The notes below the pieces were generated by a model. It was not told the origin of the DNA and did not search any database. It saw nothing but the letters and a program-made list of their open reading frames with translations. DNA of 64,000 nt, from NCBI GenBank assembly GCA_002483085.1, contig DLHF01000051.1, positions 12,926 to 76,925 on the forward strand, read 5' to 3'. Shown one piece after another: positions 26,945-35,562 of the stretch; position 1 is the stretch's first letter, and every line of letters begins with the position of its first letter. A program made the position numbers and the translations under genes. Source of the DNA: Ignavibacteria bacterium UBA7675 (GTDB lineage: Bacteria > Bacteroidota > Ignavibacteria > Kapaibacteriales > UB7675).

Positions 26945-28327
26945 ATGAATGTTTCAGTTCTTACGCAGTATGTGGCACTCTTTTGTCTGCTGGCTTTTTC
27001 AGCCTTCAGCAATGCGCTCTATGCGCAATCGACGGAAGGCCAGACCGAAAGCAATGGAAAAGCAACCGCGCCGGTTCTCCATAAGCATCAGGTGGTAGTA
27101 AAAACAAGTAATGGTGTAAATACCACTACGACTACCACAACAAACGGCGAGACGCCGGAAACCCGCCAAGAAGTAAGGGTGATCCGTATAAAGGGCAATG
27201 GTGCTGAGTCCAAGCCTATTGTGGTAAAACAGCTTACAGAAAATGGCAAAACGACAATGACAGTGAACGGCAAGGAAGTTGATGCTGCGGCTGCGCTGCC
27301 GGAAGATGTGCAAAAAATGCTCGACAATCTCGAAATATCAGTCGAGACCAATGACAGCGAGATGCCAATGAGACATGTGCAGGTCTTGGAACTCCAGAAT
27401 GGTGGAAAAGGCGGCATACAGGTGTTCTCGTCTGGCAATAGCGCTGCACAGGTGATGGTGCTGGGGGACGACGGAGAAAAGGCGGATGTCGATATCAAGA
27501 AGATGGATGGCGATCAGGTCTCAAAAAATTTCATAACTCATATGTGGACGACCCGCCCCAAATGCCGCCCTGCAGGTGTTGATTCTGTACACGCGTACAA
27601 GTTCGAGTACAAGTTCGACGCAGAAGCTATCAAACAACACTGCAAAGAAATACAGGAGAAACTGGGGGCAATGCATTTGGATTCCACAATCAGCCACCAG
27701 TGTCATGGCGTGATGCCGCACATGGTGATGATGGAGGGCGGAGCAGATATTTTTGTTGAGATACCGGAAGTTCCTTCCGTCAAATCGTTCGAGACAGACG
27801 ACTTAGGCGATGTTTCGCAATTGTACGTAGCTCCGCCGGATGTCGATGCTGCTTTCGATGCTCTTCCGGTACCGCCGACTTCGGAGCCGCGCAAACGCTA
27901 TCGGGTGATTATTATCGAACGGCCTGATGGTGATGAAGCAGCCGAAAAAGCTGAAGCAACTGAAGTAGAGATCGATGATGCATCGCCTGCTACGGAAGCG
28001 GAAACCGACAGTGATAGTGATAGCTTTTCCAGCGACACATTGCCATTGGGTGTATCGGAAAACAATGCTATCAAAGCCGAGTATTTTAATGTGTATCCGA
28101 ATCCAACTCCCGGCGTGCTGAATATCAGCTTTGCACTTACACAGCCCGGTACGGCAACTGTTACTGTAAGCGATCTTCTTGGCAATAGAGTATTCAACGA
28201 AGTTGTAGAGCGCCTCAGCGGACAGTATTACAAACAGCTCGACATGAGCGAGCGAGCTCGCGGCACCTATATTGTGCGTGTAGAGCAAAACGGCCAAGCG
28301 ATCAGCCGCACTATTTCTGTGCAGTGA
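26945..28327 (+). CDS. Exported T9SS-sorted protein, unknown function
   Basis: 460 aa. Signal peptide at residues 1-28 (cleavage near ALYAQ), then a hydrophilic region rich in Thr, Val and acidic residues with no domain I recognise (an early run of Thr codons gives NTTTTTTTNGE), and a C-terminal type A T9SS sorting domain from about residue 380 (YFNVYPNPTPGVLNISF ... RGTYIVRVEQNG). It should be exported across the outer membrane and attached at the surface or released. The ATG 26945 follows GGAGGTTCT; the longer upstream frame is rejected. A strong terminator follows. Confidence 0.78.
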   Translation: MNVSVLTQYVALFCLLAFSAFSNALYAQSTEGQTESNGKATAPVLHKHQVVVKTSNGVNTTTTTTTNGETPETRQEVRVIRIKGNGAESKPIVVKQLTENGKTTMTVNGKEVDAAAALPEDVQKMLDNLEISVETNDSEMPMRHVQVLELQNGGKGGIQVFSSGNSAAQVMVLGDDGEKADVDIKKMDGDQVSKNFITHMWTTRPKCRPAGVDSVHAYKFEYKFDAEAIKQHCKEIQEKLGAMHLDSTISHQCHGVMPHMVMMEGGADIFVEIPEVPSVKSFETDDLGDVSQLYVAPPDVDAAFDALPVPPTSEPRKRYRVIIIERPDGDEAAEKAEATEVEIDDASPATEAETDSDSDSFSSDTLPLGVSENNAIKAEYFNVYPNPTPGVLNISFALTQPGTATVTVSDLLGNRVFNEVVERLSGQYYKQLDMSERARGTYIVRVEQNGQAISRTISVQ

Positions 28328-28381
28328 ACCTTCTGGCAAGTTCCCGCGTATAGTGATCAGAATATGGTCAGTTAGCAGAAG

Positions 28382-28415
28382 TCCCGCGTTTCGCAAGGAG
28401 CGCGGGATTTTTTTT
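28382..28415 (+). terminator. Terminator between convergent T9SS genes
   Basis: Stem TCCCGCG / CGCGGGA with a 12-base loop followed by TTTTTTTT. It ends the 26945 gene and touches the end of the minus-strand gene at 28414. Confidence 0.85.
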
Positions 28416-30687
28416 ATGGGAGCAATAGTAGTGGGCTTGTGTACACCGACGTGCCTCCATTCAGCTTGACAATATACATTCCTGCTGGTAGTGCATAGGG
28501 CGTAAGATCGACAGTCATCGACTCAACTCCACTGGTGCGAGCCTTTTTTAGCATAGGCGACAGATTGTAGGTAGTGCCTCCGGATATTGATATGAGAGAT
28601 AGTGTTCCTGCGGCTGTATTGCACGCAGTTGGAAGCACAATCGTGAATAGGGAAGATGTAGGATTAGGGTACATGCGAAGAGTTGATTCCGAGCTGTTTG
28701 ACTCCACTGGAATGCTGCTTATTACTGTATCGGTGGAGTAGATAGCTATAAACCCATCAAGTGTTAGAAGGATGGCACGGTCTGCACGGGGGTAGGATAT
28801 ACTGATATATCGTCCTGTTTCCAATGGAGAAGGAAGAGTTGCCCAGTTTTTGCCACCATCCATAGTGCGGGTTATCTTTCCAATGTCGCCTACTGCCATG
28901 CCATAGGTGTCATTTCCAAAATCAGCCGATTGGAGAGAGAGGAGATTGCCCGTTTCTTCCTGAAACAAGTATTCCCATGATCGGCCTCCGTCCTTTGTAT
29001 GGAGAACCATATCGGTGCTTCTGATACCGGGATTATTGGTATCGGAAGGACGACTACCTATGGCCCAACCAGTATTCTTATCCAAAAAGATAAAAGACCC
29101 GGGAGAACCCTGCTGAACATAAAAAGGCAGCTCTGTCCATGACATCCCTGCGTTTTCCGTAAAGAAAATTTTGCGATTGGTCTTATCGCCCTGATAAGTA
29201 AGACCATAGATAAAAAACGTATCGCGGTCTTTATAGACAATTTTACTGAGGACTTGATTTTCGGCATTGCCCGGAACTGCCAGTGGAAGCCAAGTTGTTC
29301 CACCGTCAGTTGTGCGAAGAGCTATATTGTATGCTCCGACAATAATTCCTTCCAAGGGATTGAGAAATGCTACATCCAGCAGTGGCACACTTGTATTGCC
29401 GTTCTGTTGATGCCACGTCGCTCCGCCGTCCAGAGTGCGAATAATCATTCCCGAATTGCCTATGGCTGTTATGTTGAGGGAATCAATCGCCAGTAGCGCA
29501 GTAATGTTGTGCATGTGATCAGTGGGAAACGCAGATAGAGGGGATGATTGAGTCTGCCATGTTTGGCCGCCGTTCGTCGTGCGCTCAATCAGATAAGTGA
29601 ACCCTTGTTGATTCGCTGATCTGTAGTCGGCAGATTCTGCTATCGACGTGCAATTATTGGCATCAGAGCAATCAAGAGCAAAATACTGAAGATTTTTGCC
29701 GTATAGTGAAGCACGTTGTCGCAATGAATCTTCAGTGTACGACACAGATACAAGTGTGCCGTTTTCACCAACCAGAATATGAAAATCGGGTGAGTATTGT
29801 ACTATTGCAGTATAGAATCGCGTTGCTCCGGCGAGTTGCGTTATTTCCCACGATGTTGCGCCATCTTCCGTGCGTAAGCTCCGTGGGTCTTCTGATTTCG
29901 TCACTTCTTGGTACACTCTGCCACTGGCCAGCCCGTGATTCCGATCTGCAAAAAACAGAGCTGTGAACGAGAATGTTGTATCATAGGGAATAGACTCCCA
30001 TGTTATGCCAGCATTCGTTGTACGTAGATACTCTCCCTTGTCGCCCGCTACATGCCACACACTATGAGTGGCGATTGCAATGCAGCGCAGGTGTTGTGTC
30101 GCGGGCGTTTGCATAGAACGCCATGTTTTTCCACGGTCATAGGTGCAGATTACTGTGCCGCTGTCGCCAACGGCAAGAGCTGTATCTACGCCGATATAGG
30201 CCAGTGTATGAAGTGTGGATTGTGTCGGGGACGTAATAGTATCCCACGATATCCCATTGTTTTCCGAGCGGAAAATTGCCCCGTGCTTGCCGACGATAAT
30301 CCCTGATGTGCCAGCAAAACGCACGGCGTGTAGTGTGGCTGTCGTTATTTCTATTCTTGTCCATTGCTTCCCGCCGTCTTGGGTTCGCACAATGATGCCA
30401 TTACTGCCGACTATGACCCCGGAGGATGAATCGCTAAAGGCGGTGCTGTAGAGAGTTTCTGAAATGTCTACATTGAGATAATGCCATGTCTGGCCGGTAT
30501 CAGTCGTTTTTCGCACGACTCCGTATTCTCCCACTGCATACGCTGTTGTTGGTGAGATAATACACGCATCGTACAGTGTTGCTTTCCACGGCTTTTGAGG
30601 AGTATGGACAGCCCATGAATCGGTTGCATATGTCGGATAAGGGGAAAGAGCTATGAGGAGCAAGAAGAGAGTGGATAGTCGATTCAT
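28414..30687 (-). CDS. Large Asp-box/YCF48-repeat protein with T9SS sorting domain
   Basis: 757 aa. Signal peptide (MNRLSTLFLLLIALSPYPTY), then about a dozen Asp-box motifs of the S/T-x-D-x-G-x-T-W form (TTDTGQTW, TQDGGKQW, TYDRGKTW, TTNGGQTW, TLDGGATW, TTDGGTTW, TKDGGRSW, TMDGGKNW), as in sialidase/YCF48 beta-propellers. The C-terminal T9SS domain starts near residue 670 (LRMYPNPTSSLFTIVL ... PAGMYIVKLNGG). Probably a surface or released beta-propeller; the Asp boxes are structural and do not show enzyme activity. It is third in the minus-strand cassette after the Cys-rich and two-Asp-box genes, but a terminator (30711-30749) separates it from the second. Confidence 0.85.
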   Translation of the reverse strand: MNRLSTLFLLLIALSPYPTYATDSWAVHTPQKPWKATLYDACIISPTTAYAVGEYGVVRKTTDTGQTWHYLNVDISETLYSTAFSDSSSGVIVGSNGIIVRTQDGGKQWTRIEITTATLHAVRFAGTSGIIVGKHGAIFRSENNGISWDTITSPTQSTLHTLAYIGVDTALAVGDSGTVICTYDRGKTWRSMQTPATQHLRCIAIATHSVWHVAGDKGEYLRTTNAGITWESIPYDTTFSFTALFFADRNHGLASGRVYQEVTKSEDPRSLRTEDGATSWEITQLAGATRFYTAIVQYSPDFHILVGENGTLVSVSYTEDSLRQRASLYGKNLQYFALDCSDANNCTSIAESADYRSANQQGFTYLIERTTNGGQTWQTQSSPLSAFPTDHMHNITALLAIDSLNITAIGNSGMIIRTLDGGATWHQQNGNTSVPLLDVAFLNPLEGIIVGAYNIALRTTDGGTTWLPLAVPGNAENQVLSKIVYKDRDTFFIYGLTYQGDKTNRKIFFTENAGMSWTELPFYVQQGSPGSFIFLDKNTGWAIGSRPSDTNNPGIRSTDMVLHTKDGGRSWEYLFQEETGNLLSLQSADFGNDTYGMAVGDIGKITRTMDGGKNWATLPSPLETGRYISISYPRADRAILLTLDGFIAIYSTDTVISSIPVESNSSESTLRMYPNPTSSLFTIVLPTACNTAAGTLSLISISGGTTYNLSPMLKKARTSGVESMTVDLTPYALPAGMYIVKLNGGTSVYTSPLLLLP

Positions 30688-30710
30688 AGGAGTGGTAGGC
30701 AACTCGTGAT

Positions 30711-30749
30711 AAAGAAAACAGGTTCTTCTATTATTACAGAAGAACCTGT
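30711..30749 (-). terminator. Terminator after the two-Asp-box gene
   Basis: Perfect 12-bp stem ACAGGTTCTTCT / AGAAGAACCTGT; on the minus strand it is followed by TTTTCTTT. It lies between the small and large Asp-box genes. Confidence 0.88.
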
Positions 30750-30761
30750 CATAAGAGGGCA

Positions 30762-31307
30762 TTATTGTGCTACTATCACCGGAAGAGTTTCCTGAAAGTC
30801 AACGGACACAACTCTCAATAGGTAAAGGCCCGAAGAGAGTGTTGATATATCGAGAGGGATATCGTGCTTCCCGGCTGTTAAGCTTAGCTGATGCGACTGT
30901 ATTAGCTGCATCGAAACATCGTATAACTCAATGGTGATCTGGTCTGTATGTGATATCTCAAGGATTGTAGAAATTTGATGGGAAGCAGGGATAGGATATA
31001 TCTTTACAGATTCCTTCTTTTGAACAGTGGCTCCCATTTTGGTTATATCCGACCACGTTTTCCCAAAGTCTACTGATTGATATGTTCTTTTATTTCTATC
31101 GGTATAGGATACAACCTGTTGATGTGCATATTGGGGTGGGGAAATTGGTATCCAATTCCGGCCTCCATTATAAGAATGATATGAATTTCCTTTTATATCA
31201 GTATACTGTATTTGGGATGTCTGAGCCTGGACTGACTGTGCAGTTATGGTTAGACTTAACATTGTCAGTATAAATATATAAATCGTGTAACGATATGGCC
31301 TATACAT
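30762..31307 (-). CDS. Two-Asp-box protein with T9SS sorting domain (cassette 1)
   Basis: 181 aa. Signal peptide (residues about 1-28, ending QSVQAQ), two short Asp-box repeats (YHSYNGGRNWIPI, YQSVDFGKTWSDI), then a T9SS sorting domain from about residue 103 (VKIYPIPASHQISTIL ... SSGLYLLRVVSV). The layout is the same as the protein at 56934: signal, two Asp boxes, sorting domain. It follows the interrupted Cys-rich gene after 34 bp on the same strand, with a good AGGGAATACA ribosome site. Two Asp boxes cannot make a whole propeller, so the domain is either a small module or part of an assembly. Function unknown. Confidence 0.8.
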   Translation of the reverse strand: MYRPYRYTIYIFILTMLSLTITAQSVQAQTSQIQYTDIKGNSYHSYNGGRNWIPISPPQYAHQQVVSYTDRNKRTYQSVDFGKTWSDITKMGATVQKKESVKIYPIPASHQISTILEISHTDQITIELYDVSMQLIQSHQLSLTAGKHDIPLDISTLSSGLYLLRVVSVDFQETLPVIVAQ

Positions 31308-31341
31308 TGTATTCCCTTTTTTTCTATGTGTATAATAAAGT

Positions 31342-32040
31342 TTAGTCACAGAGGAAATAGCAGTTGCCGTTGTTCTGTAGGAGAGGATCATTAGGAAGAC
31401 TGTCGCAATTATGTTGGCCAATCTCAACACTTTGAAGATGCTCTACAAAGAGTTGTCCAAAGCGTTTACATACTTTATATGTATCAACACAACAACCTTC
31501 TGATACCTTACAGCCATACCACCACCATTGCTCAAAAATATGATCCTTTGGCCAAGGATAGCCTGCCGATTTCCAGCAAGATTTTTTACCAACTCTCCAT
31601 GTAGTAATGCACTCTCCCTCTTGGTATGGAGGAAATCCCATGGGGTTGGCGATGAGGAGCTGTCGGGCTGCGTCATCCACAAGCGATTTGAAATTCATGC
31701 TTTGTAAGACACTTAAACATGAAAAATAACTTTCTGGTGGCAGTGTTACATAAGAAATATAAACATCATAGAATGGTGGGGTTGTGCAGTTACTGACCCG
31801 ATACTTATAACCAACAATTACTTTGCAACTTCCAATATAAACTTCTTGCTCAAGCATATTCGATCATGTTGCCTGAGTACAGTCGGTGACACAAGGAACG
31901 CTAGCTAAAGGATCAGGATCTGGGCCAATTTGCCCATGTGAGTCCGCATAAAAACTTATGAAAGCAAAAACGCACAGTAAGATGGTACGAATCCAAGTGC
32001 CTGAAAATACAGAATCTGTGAAAATACGATGGTTCTTCAT
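31342..32040 (-). pseudogene. Cysteine-rich exported protein, interrupted by an in-frame TGA (cassette 1)
   Basis: The ATG at 32040 (AGGGA upstream) opens a signal peptide (ILLCVFAFISFYADSHGQ) and runs to TGA at 31866-31864; the same frame then stays open for 173 more codons to TAA at 31342. Read through, the product matches the Cys-rich proteins at 56331 and 57594: shared DVYISYV/EVYISYI, CW, CC and the C-terminal NCYFLCD versus NCQFVCP. The TGA falls where both relatives have Trp (CTQAT* against CLNVTW and CVAAW), so TGG to TGA is the simplest change. It may be a fresh pseudogene, a sequencing error, or a recoded UGA. An internal ATG at 31857 would lack the signal peptide. Confidence 0.75.
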
Positions 32041-32373
32041 AAAAGAAATCCCTAATGGTAGAATGAAATAGTGTGGGATCGGTGCCGGTTTACAATCAGT
32101 CAAAAATAAATAGCTGTAGTGCTGTTATAGCCTAAGGTGACCTAAATAAGATCACACGCTCAATCATAGTATTGAAAAATATCTCCCTTTGAAAGTGAAA
32201 CTATTTAGAGGATCAATGCCGGAGAGTCTTACTAAATTATAGGTGTTTATTCTTTGATCCAGGCTTTAACAATAATAGGTGGCAGAATATGAATATTTAG
32301 TGAATGTTTTATGAAAATTACGTACAGGCAGTTGCTATTATCAGTGTGGCGAATAAACCTGCAGGAAACCACT
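32041..32373. other. Gap without supported gene
   Basis: 333 bp, AT-richer than its surroundings, between the cassette and the response regulator. It presumably holds the promoter of the Cys-rich gene and the end of the regulator transcript; no clear TAnnTTTG element, hairpin or repeat was found. Confidence 0.4.
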
Positions 32374-33066
32374 CTACGGCACCAACAGCTTAAATCCCGT
32401 GCCGTGTACGGTGATAATTTCCACCTCGGGATCTTCTCGCAAGTATTTTCGCAGTTTGGTGATATATACGTCCATGCTGCGACCATTGAAGTAGTTGTCG
32501 TCGCCCCACACATGAGTAAGCGCCGCATCGCGCCGGAGGACGGTGTTGCGGTTGTCGCTCAGCAGTTTGAGTAGTTCAGCCTCGCGCGAGGTAAGCCTGC
32601 GCTCGTTGTCGTCGATGAGCAGGAGCTGGTTGCGGTAGTCGAAAATATATTTACCAACGCCAAAGGATGTGCCGGTAGCAGGAGCGGGCTGCTGGGAACG
32701 GCAGCGTTTCAGCACGGCTTGAATACGCAAGAGGAATTCTTCGATGCTGAATGGTTTGGTAATATAGTCGTCGCCGCCAATGGAGAACCCTTCAATTTTA
32801 TCTTCCTTCATAGATTTTGCCGTCAGGAAGATAATAGGAATATGCTCGTTTTCTTTGCGGATGGCGCGTGCTAGGCTAAATCCATCGCGTCGTGGCATCA
32901 TCACATCGAGCACACAGAGGTCGTACTCCTGGCTGCGAAACTGCTCATAACCGCTTTCGCCATCGGTGCACAGTGTGATTCCATAGCCCTTGAGTTCGAG
33001 ATATTCGGAAAGGATATTGCCGAGGTTGTTGTCGTCCTCTACCAGAAGAATTTTTGAATCGGTCAT
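32374..33066 (-). CDS. OmpR/PhoB-family response regulator
   Basis: 230 aa. Receiver domain at residues 1-120 with acidic pocket EDD (near 10), phospho-acceptor Asp in CVLDVMMPRRDG (near 54), Thr in FLTAKS and Lys in ITKPFS; winged-helix DNA-binding domain from about 140 (LTSREAELLKLLSDNRNTVL, RSMDVYITKLRKYL). Overlaps the upstream histidine kinase by 4 bases, so the two form one two-component system. Its targets are unknown; the next genes downstream on the same strand are the Cys-rich cassette, 333 bp away. Confidence 0.95.
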   Translation of the reverse strand: MTDSKILLVEDDNNLGNILSEYLELKGYGITLCTDGESGYEQFRSQEYDLCVLDVMMPRRDGFSLARAIRKENEHIPIIFLTAKSMKEDKIEGFSIGGDDYITKPFSIEEFLLRIQAVLKRCRSQQPAPATGTSFGVGKYIFDYRNQLLLIDDNERRLTSREAELLKLLSDNRNTVLRRDAALTHVWGDDNYFNGRSMDVYITKLRKYLREDPEVEIITVHGTGFKLLVP

Positions 33067-35285
33067 GCGTGCACGGCCTCCTTGCCTGCGAAGGGGAAAA
33101 ATAGATCGAATCGGCTGCCCTGCCGGGGTTCGCTGCGCACGGTAATTGTACCGCCATGAGCTTCTACCATTGCTTTTACATAGCTCAGGCCCAGCCCAAA
33201 TCCTTTTACATCGTGCAAGTTGCCAGTGGAAACGCGATAGAATTGCTCAAAAATACGCTTTTGGGCGTCGCGGCTCATGCCGATGCCATTGTCTTCTACC
33301 GAAATTGTAATGCCGTTGTTTGTATTTGTTGTGATCAGCGCGATGCGCGGAGAGTCGGGCGAATATTTGTTGGCATTGTCGAGCAGGTTGATAATAATAT
33401 TCGTAAGGTGAACTCTGTCGGCTTGGATACAGTCGCGTCCGGCGTCGAACTGGCATTGCACCGTGCCGCCGCGCGATTCTACTTGGATCGCAATGGTCTG
33501 CAATGCCTGCTTCAGGATGTCGTGTACGCATACCGTCGACGGGCTGATCCGCACTTCGCCCCGGTCTATAACTGCGGCCTGAAGCACGCGTTCTACTTGG
33601 CTGCCCAATCGCCTGTTCTCTTCGTAAATGGCATTGATAAACCGCATCACTCGGTTGTCGCTGCCGCGCACTGCCGGATCGCGTAGCGCCTCGCTGGCAA
33701 GAGAGATGGTGGCAATGGGCGTTTTGAGCTCGTGCGTCATGTTGTTGATGAAGTCAGTTTTCATATCCGACAATTTCTTCTGCCGTGTGAGCGTGACAAG
33801 CGTAAACGAGAAGCAGCCGAGGATGAGTAGTATGAAGAGCATGGAAGTGCCAAGCACGCCCCACATCGATTCGTACACAAATTCATCTTGGTTCGGGAAA
33901 TAGATCGAGAGGAAATAGGGCTCGGCAATAATGTCGTTGGGATAGAGTGCCGCGCGGAAGGCGCTTTGCTTCAGTTCGGTATTATACGATGCCGGGGTAG
34001 CAAGAGCAAACGCATTGTGCTGCGAAAGCACAGCGTAGTGGTAGGGCAGCGTAACACCGCGTTGCGCCAACTCGCTCCGCAGCAGGGAGTCGAGGAGATC
34101 GGAGGAAACCCGCTGGCTGATAGGCCGGATGCCCGTAGCCAGTTCAGTCACCACACGCGACGCCATATCTTTAATCGACACCAATTTATCGCGGTCGCTT
34201 CTCTGGTTGTCCGCAACGGCAACGGTCGTCGATTCGCTTCGTACCGCAGGTTTCTGTCCATGCGGTTGTTTGCGCGCTGGTGCATCCGCCGTTGCTACTT
34301 TGCTCGCTCCCGTGCCTGCCGAAAGCTTGGCGCGCTTGGCCTGATGAGTTGCCGCGTGTATGCTATAGCAGTCCTGGACAGCGTGGTTGTGATCTTGCTC
34401 GCACATCCACACCTGCGAAGGAGGGGGAGATGGCTCGTTGAGCTCGACAAAAATGGGTTCCTCAAACATTTCAGTCACCATGGTCTGAATGTGTTCTATC
34501 CTCTGTTCGAGCTCGGGGATATTTACATTAAACTCCATCGTGTGGCTAAAGGCCCGTGCCGATTCCTGCCATTGCATGGCTGCCGTGTCCTGCTCCCACT
34601 GTGTTCGTACTGTCACCTGTTGCGTGCGGTTGTTGTTTTTATTCCTCACAGTAATACGAGGTGCAGACCTGCGCTGGGTCAGGAATTCCTGTTGCCGGGT
34701 AATAGAGGTATCGAGATACAGGTGCATGGTATTACACATGGAGTCCAAATGGATGAGATGGATCGGAGTTGCCGAGCGATCTATAATGCCAAAGGTCTGG
34801 TTTGTACGAGTGCGAGTTCCTGTGCCCTGTGCAGATATGGCATTGTACATTCCCGATGGTCGCTGAGAACCGGAAACAACAATAGGGACAGTGTTCAGAG
34901 TGCCTTGGCCCGAGGCCACAGGAGTTCTATGCAACGTAGTTATCGTAGTTGCCAGCCGACTCCCGGAGTGAGATGCTACTGGCGAGGTAGGAGCTTCCAC
35001 TGGTACGGGTACCGGTTCTGGTGTTGGCTGTGCCGGTTCTGGTGGCATTGCCTGCATTGTATCCGCTTGCATGTTTGCGGCATATACTGTTTGAGCAACG
35101 GCAGAAGCGACCTCGCGTTTCTCTAATTTGGAGATTACTGCACTCATGGCGCCGTTGACCGACTGGCGGAACAACTCGCGCTTCATGCCAACAGCGTTGT
35201 TTACCCAGTACAACTGCACACACAAAAGCCCGAATAGAGCCAGCGAGAGCAGAGCAATGACCCAGCGTATCGTATATTTATTCAT
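33063..35285 (-). CDS. Sensor histidine kinase with large periplasmic domain
   Basis: 740 aa. TM1 at residues about 8-28, a long periplasmic region (about 30-470) with a low-complexity Pro/Glu/Val/Thr/Ser stretch near 75-130 (MPPEPAQPTPEPVPVPVEAP), TM2 at about 472-492, HisKA with FINNMTHELKTPIATIS (His near 514) and a HATPase_c domain (NLLDNANKYSPDSPRIAL, DNGIGM, GFGLGLSYVKAM). It phosphorylates the regulator at 32374, with which it overlaps. Similar kinases with long sensor loops are common in Bacteroidota. The stimulus is not deducible. Confidence 0.93.
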   Translation of the reverse strand: MNKYTIRWVIALLSLALFGLLCVQLYWVNNAVGMKRELFRQSVNGAMSAVISKLEKREVASAVAQTVYAANMQADTMQAMPPEPAQPTPEPVPVPVEAPTSPVASHSGSRLATTITTLHRTPVASGQGTLNTVPIVVSGSQRPSGMYNAISAQGTGTRTRTNQTFGIIDRSATPIHLIHLDSMCNTMHLYLDTSITRQQEFLTQRRSAPRITVRNKNNNRTQQVTVRTQWEQDTAAMQWQESARAFSHTMEFNVNIPELEQRIEHIQTMVTEMFEEPIFVELNEPSPPPSQVWMCEQDHNHAVQDCYSIHAATHQAKRAKLSAGTGASKVATADAPARKQPHGQKPAVRSESTTVAVADNQRSDRDKLVSIKDMASRVVTELATGIRPISQRVSSDLLDSLLRSELAQRGVTLPYHYAVLSQHNAFALATPASYNTELKQSAFRAALYPNDIIAEPYFLSIYFPNQDEFVYESMWGVLGTSMLFILLILGCFSFTLVTLTRQKKLSDMKTDFINNMTHELKTPIATISLASEALRDPAVRGSDNRVMRFINAIYEENRRLGSQVERVLQAAVIDRGEVRISPSTVCVHDILKQALQTIAIQVESRGGTVQCQFDAGRDCIQADRVHLTNIIINLLDNANKYSPDSPRIALITTNTNNGITISVEDNGIGMSRDAQKRIFEQFYRVSTGNLHDVKGFGLGLSYVKAMVEAHGGTITVRSEPRQGSRFDLFFPFAGKEAVHA

Positions 35286-35386
35286 GTTGTGTGTCCTCCC
35301 AATAAGTCAGGAAGCAATTTACGCAGCAGCGGGATATGATGATAGGGCTTCGGAGTCGCTTAACGTTTTTTAACAGAATGCTTTGT

Positions 35387-35457
35387 GTGGCACGGGCATC
35401 TTCGCGACGGAGCCGCCCTCCGTGGCGCCTCTACTTCGGTCGCTGTCGCCGGTCGCA
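35387..35457 (-). repeat. Dispersed repeat, long module A (inverted)
   Basis: 71 bp from GTGGCACGGGCATCTTCGCG to GTCGCTGTCGCCGGTCGCA, about 85% identical by eye to the copy at 47053-47124. To its right a B-like stretch (minus strand ACACCGCGCCGC near 35490) may be the rest of an inverted composite. Fills the gap between the kinase and xer genes. Confidence 0.65.
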
Positions 35458-35562
35458 TGAGCCGCTTCGGTTGTTCTCAAAGGGGCGGCGCGGTGTGGAA
35501 GCCAGTTGCCGGAAAAAAGCAGCCAAGAGGAAACAATACAAATTGCTGCGTACATGCCTGCT

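Noticed and set aside
28414..30687. Sialidase activity for the Asp-box protein
   Set aside because: Asp boxes are structural and the catalytic Arg triad, Tyr and Glu of sialidases cannot be placed.
33888..35126. 412-codon open frame on the plus strand
   Set aside because: It lies entirely antisense to the well-supported histidine kinase and its product shows no domain; GC-rich codon shadow.
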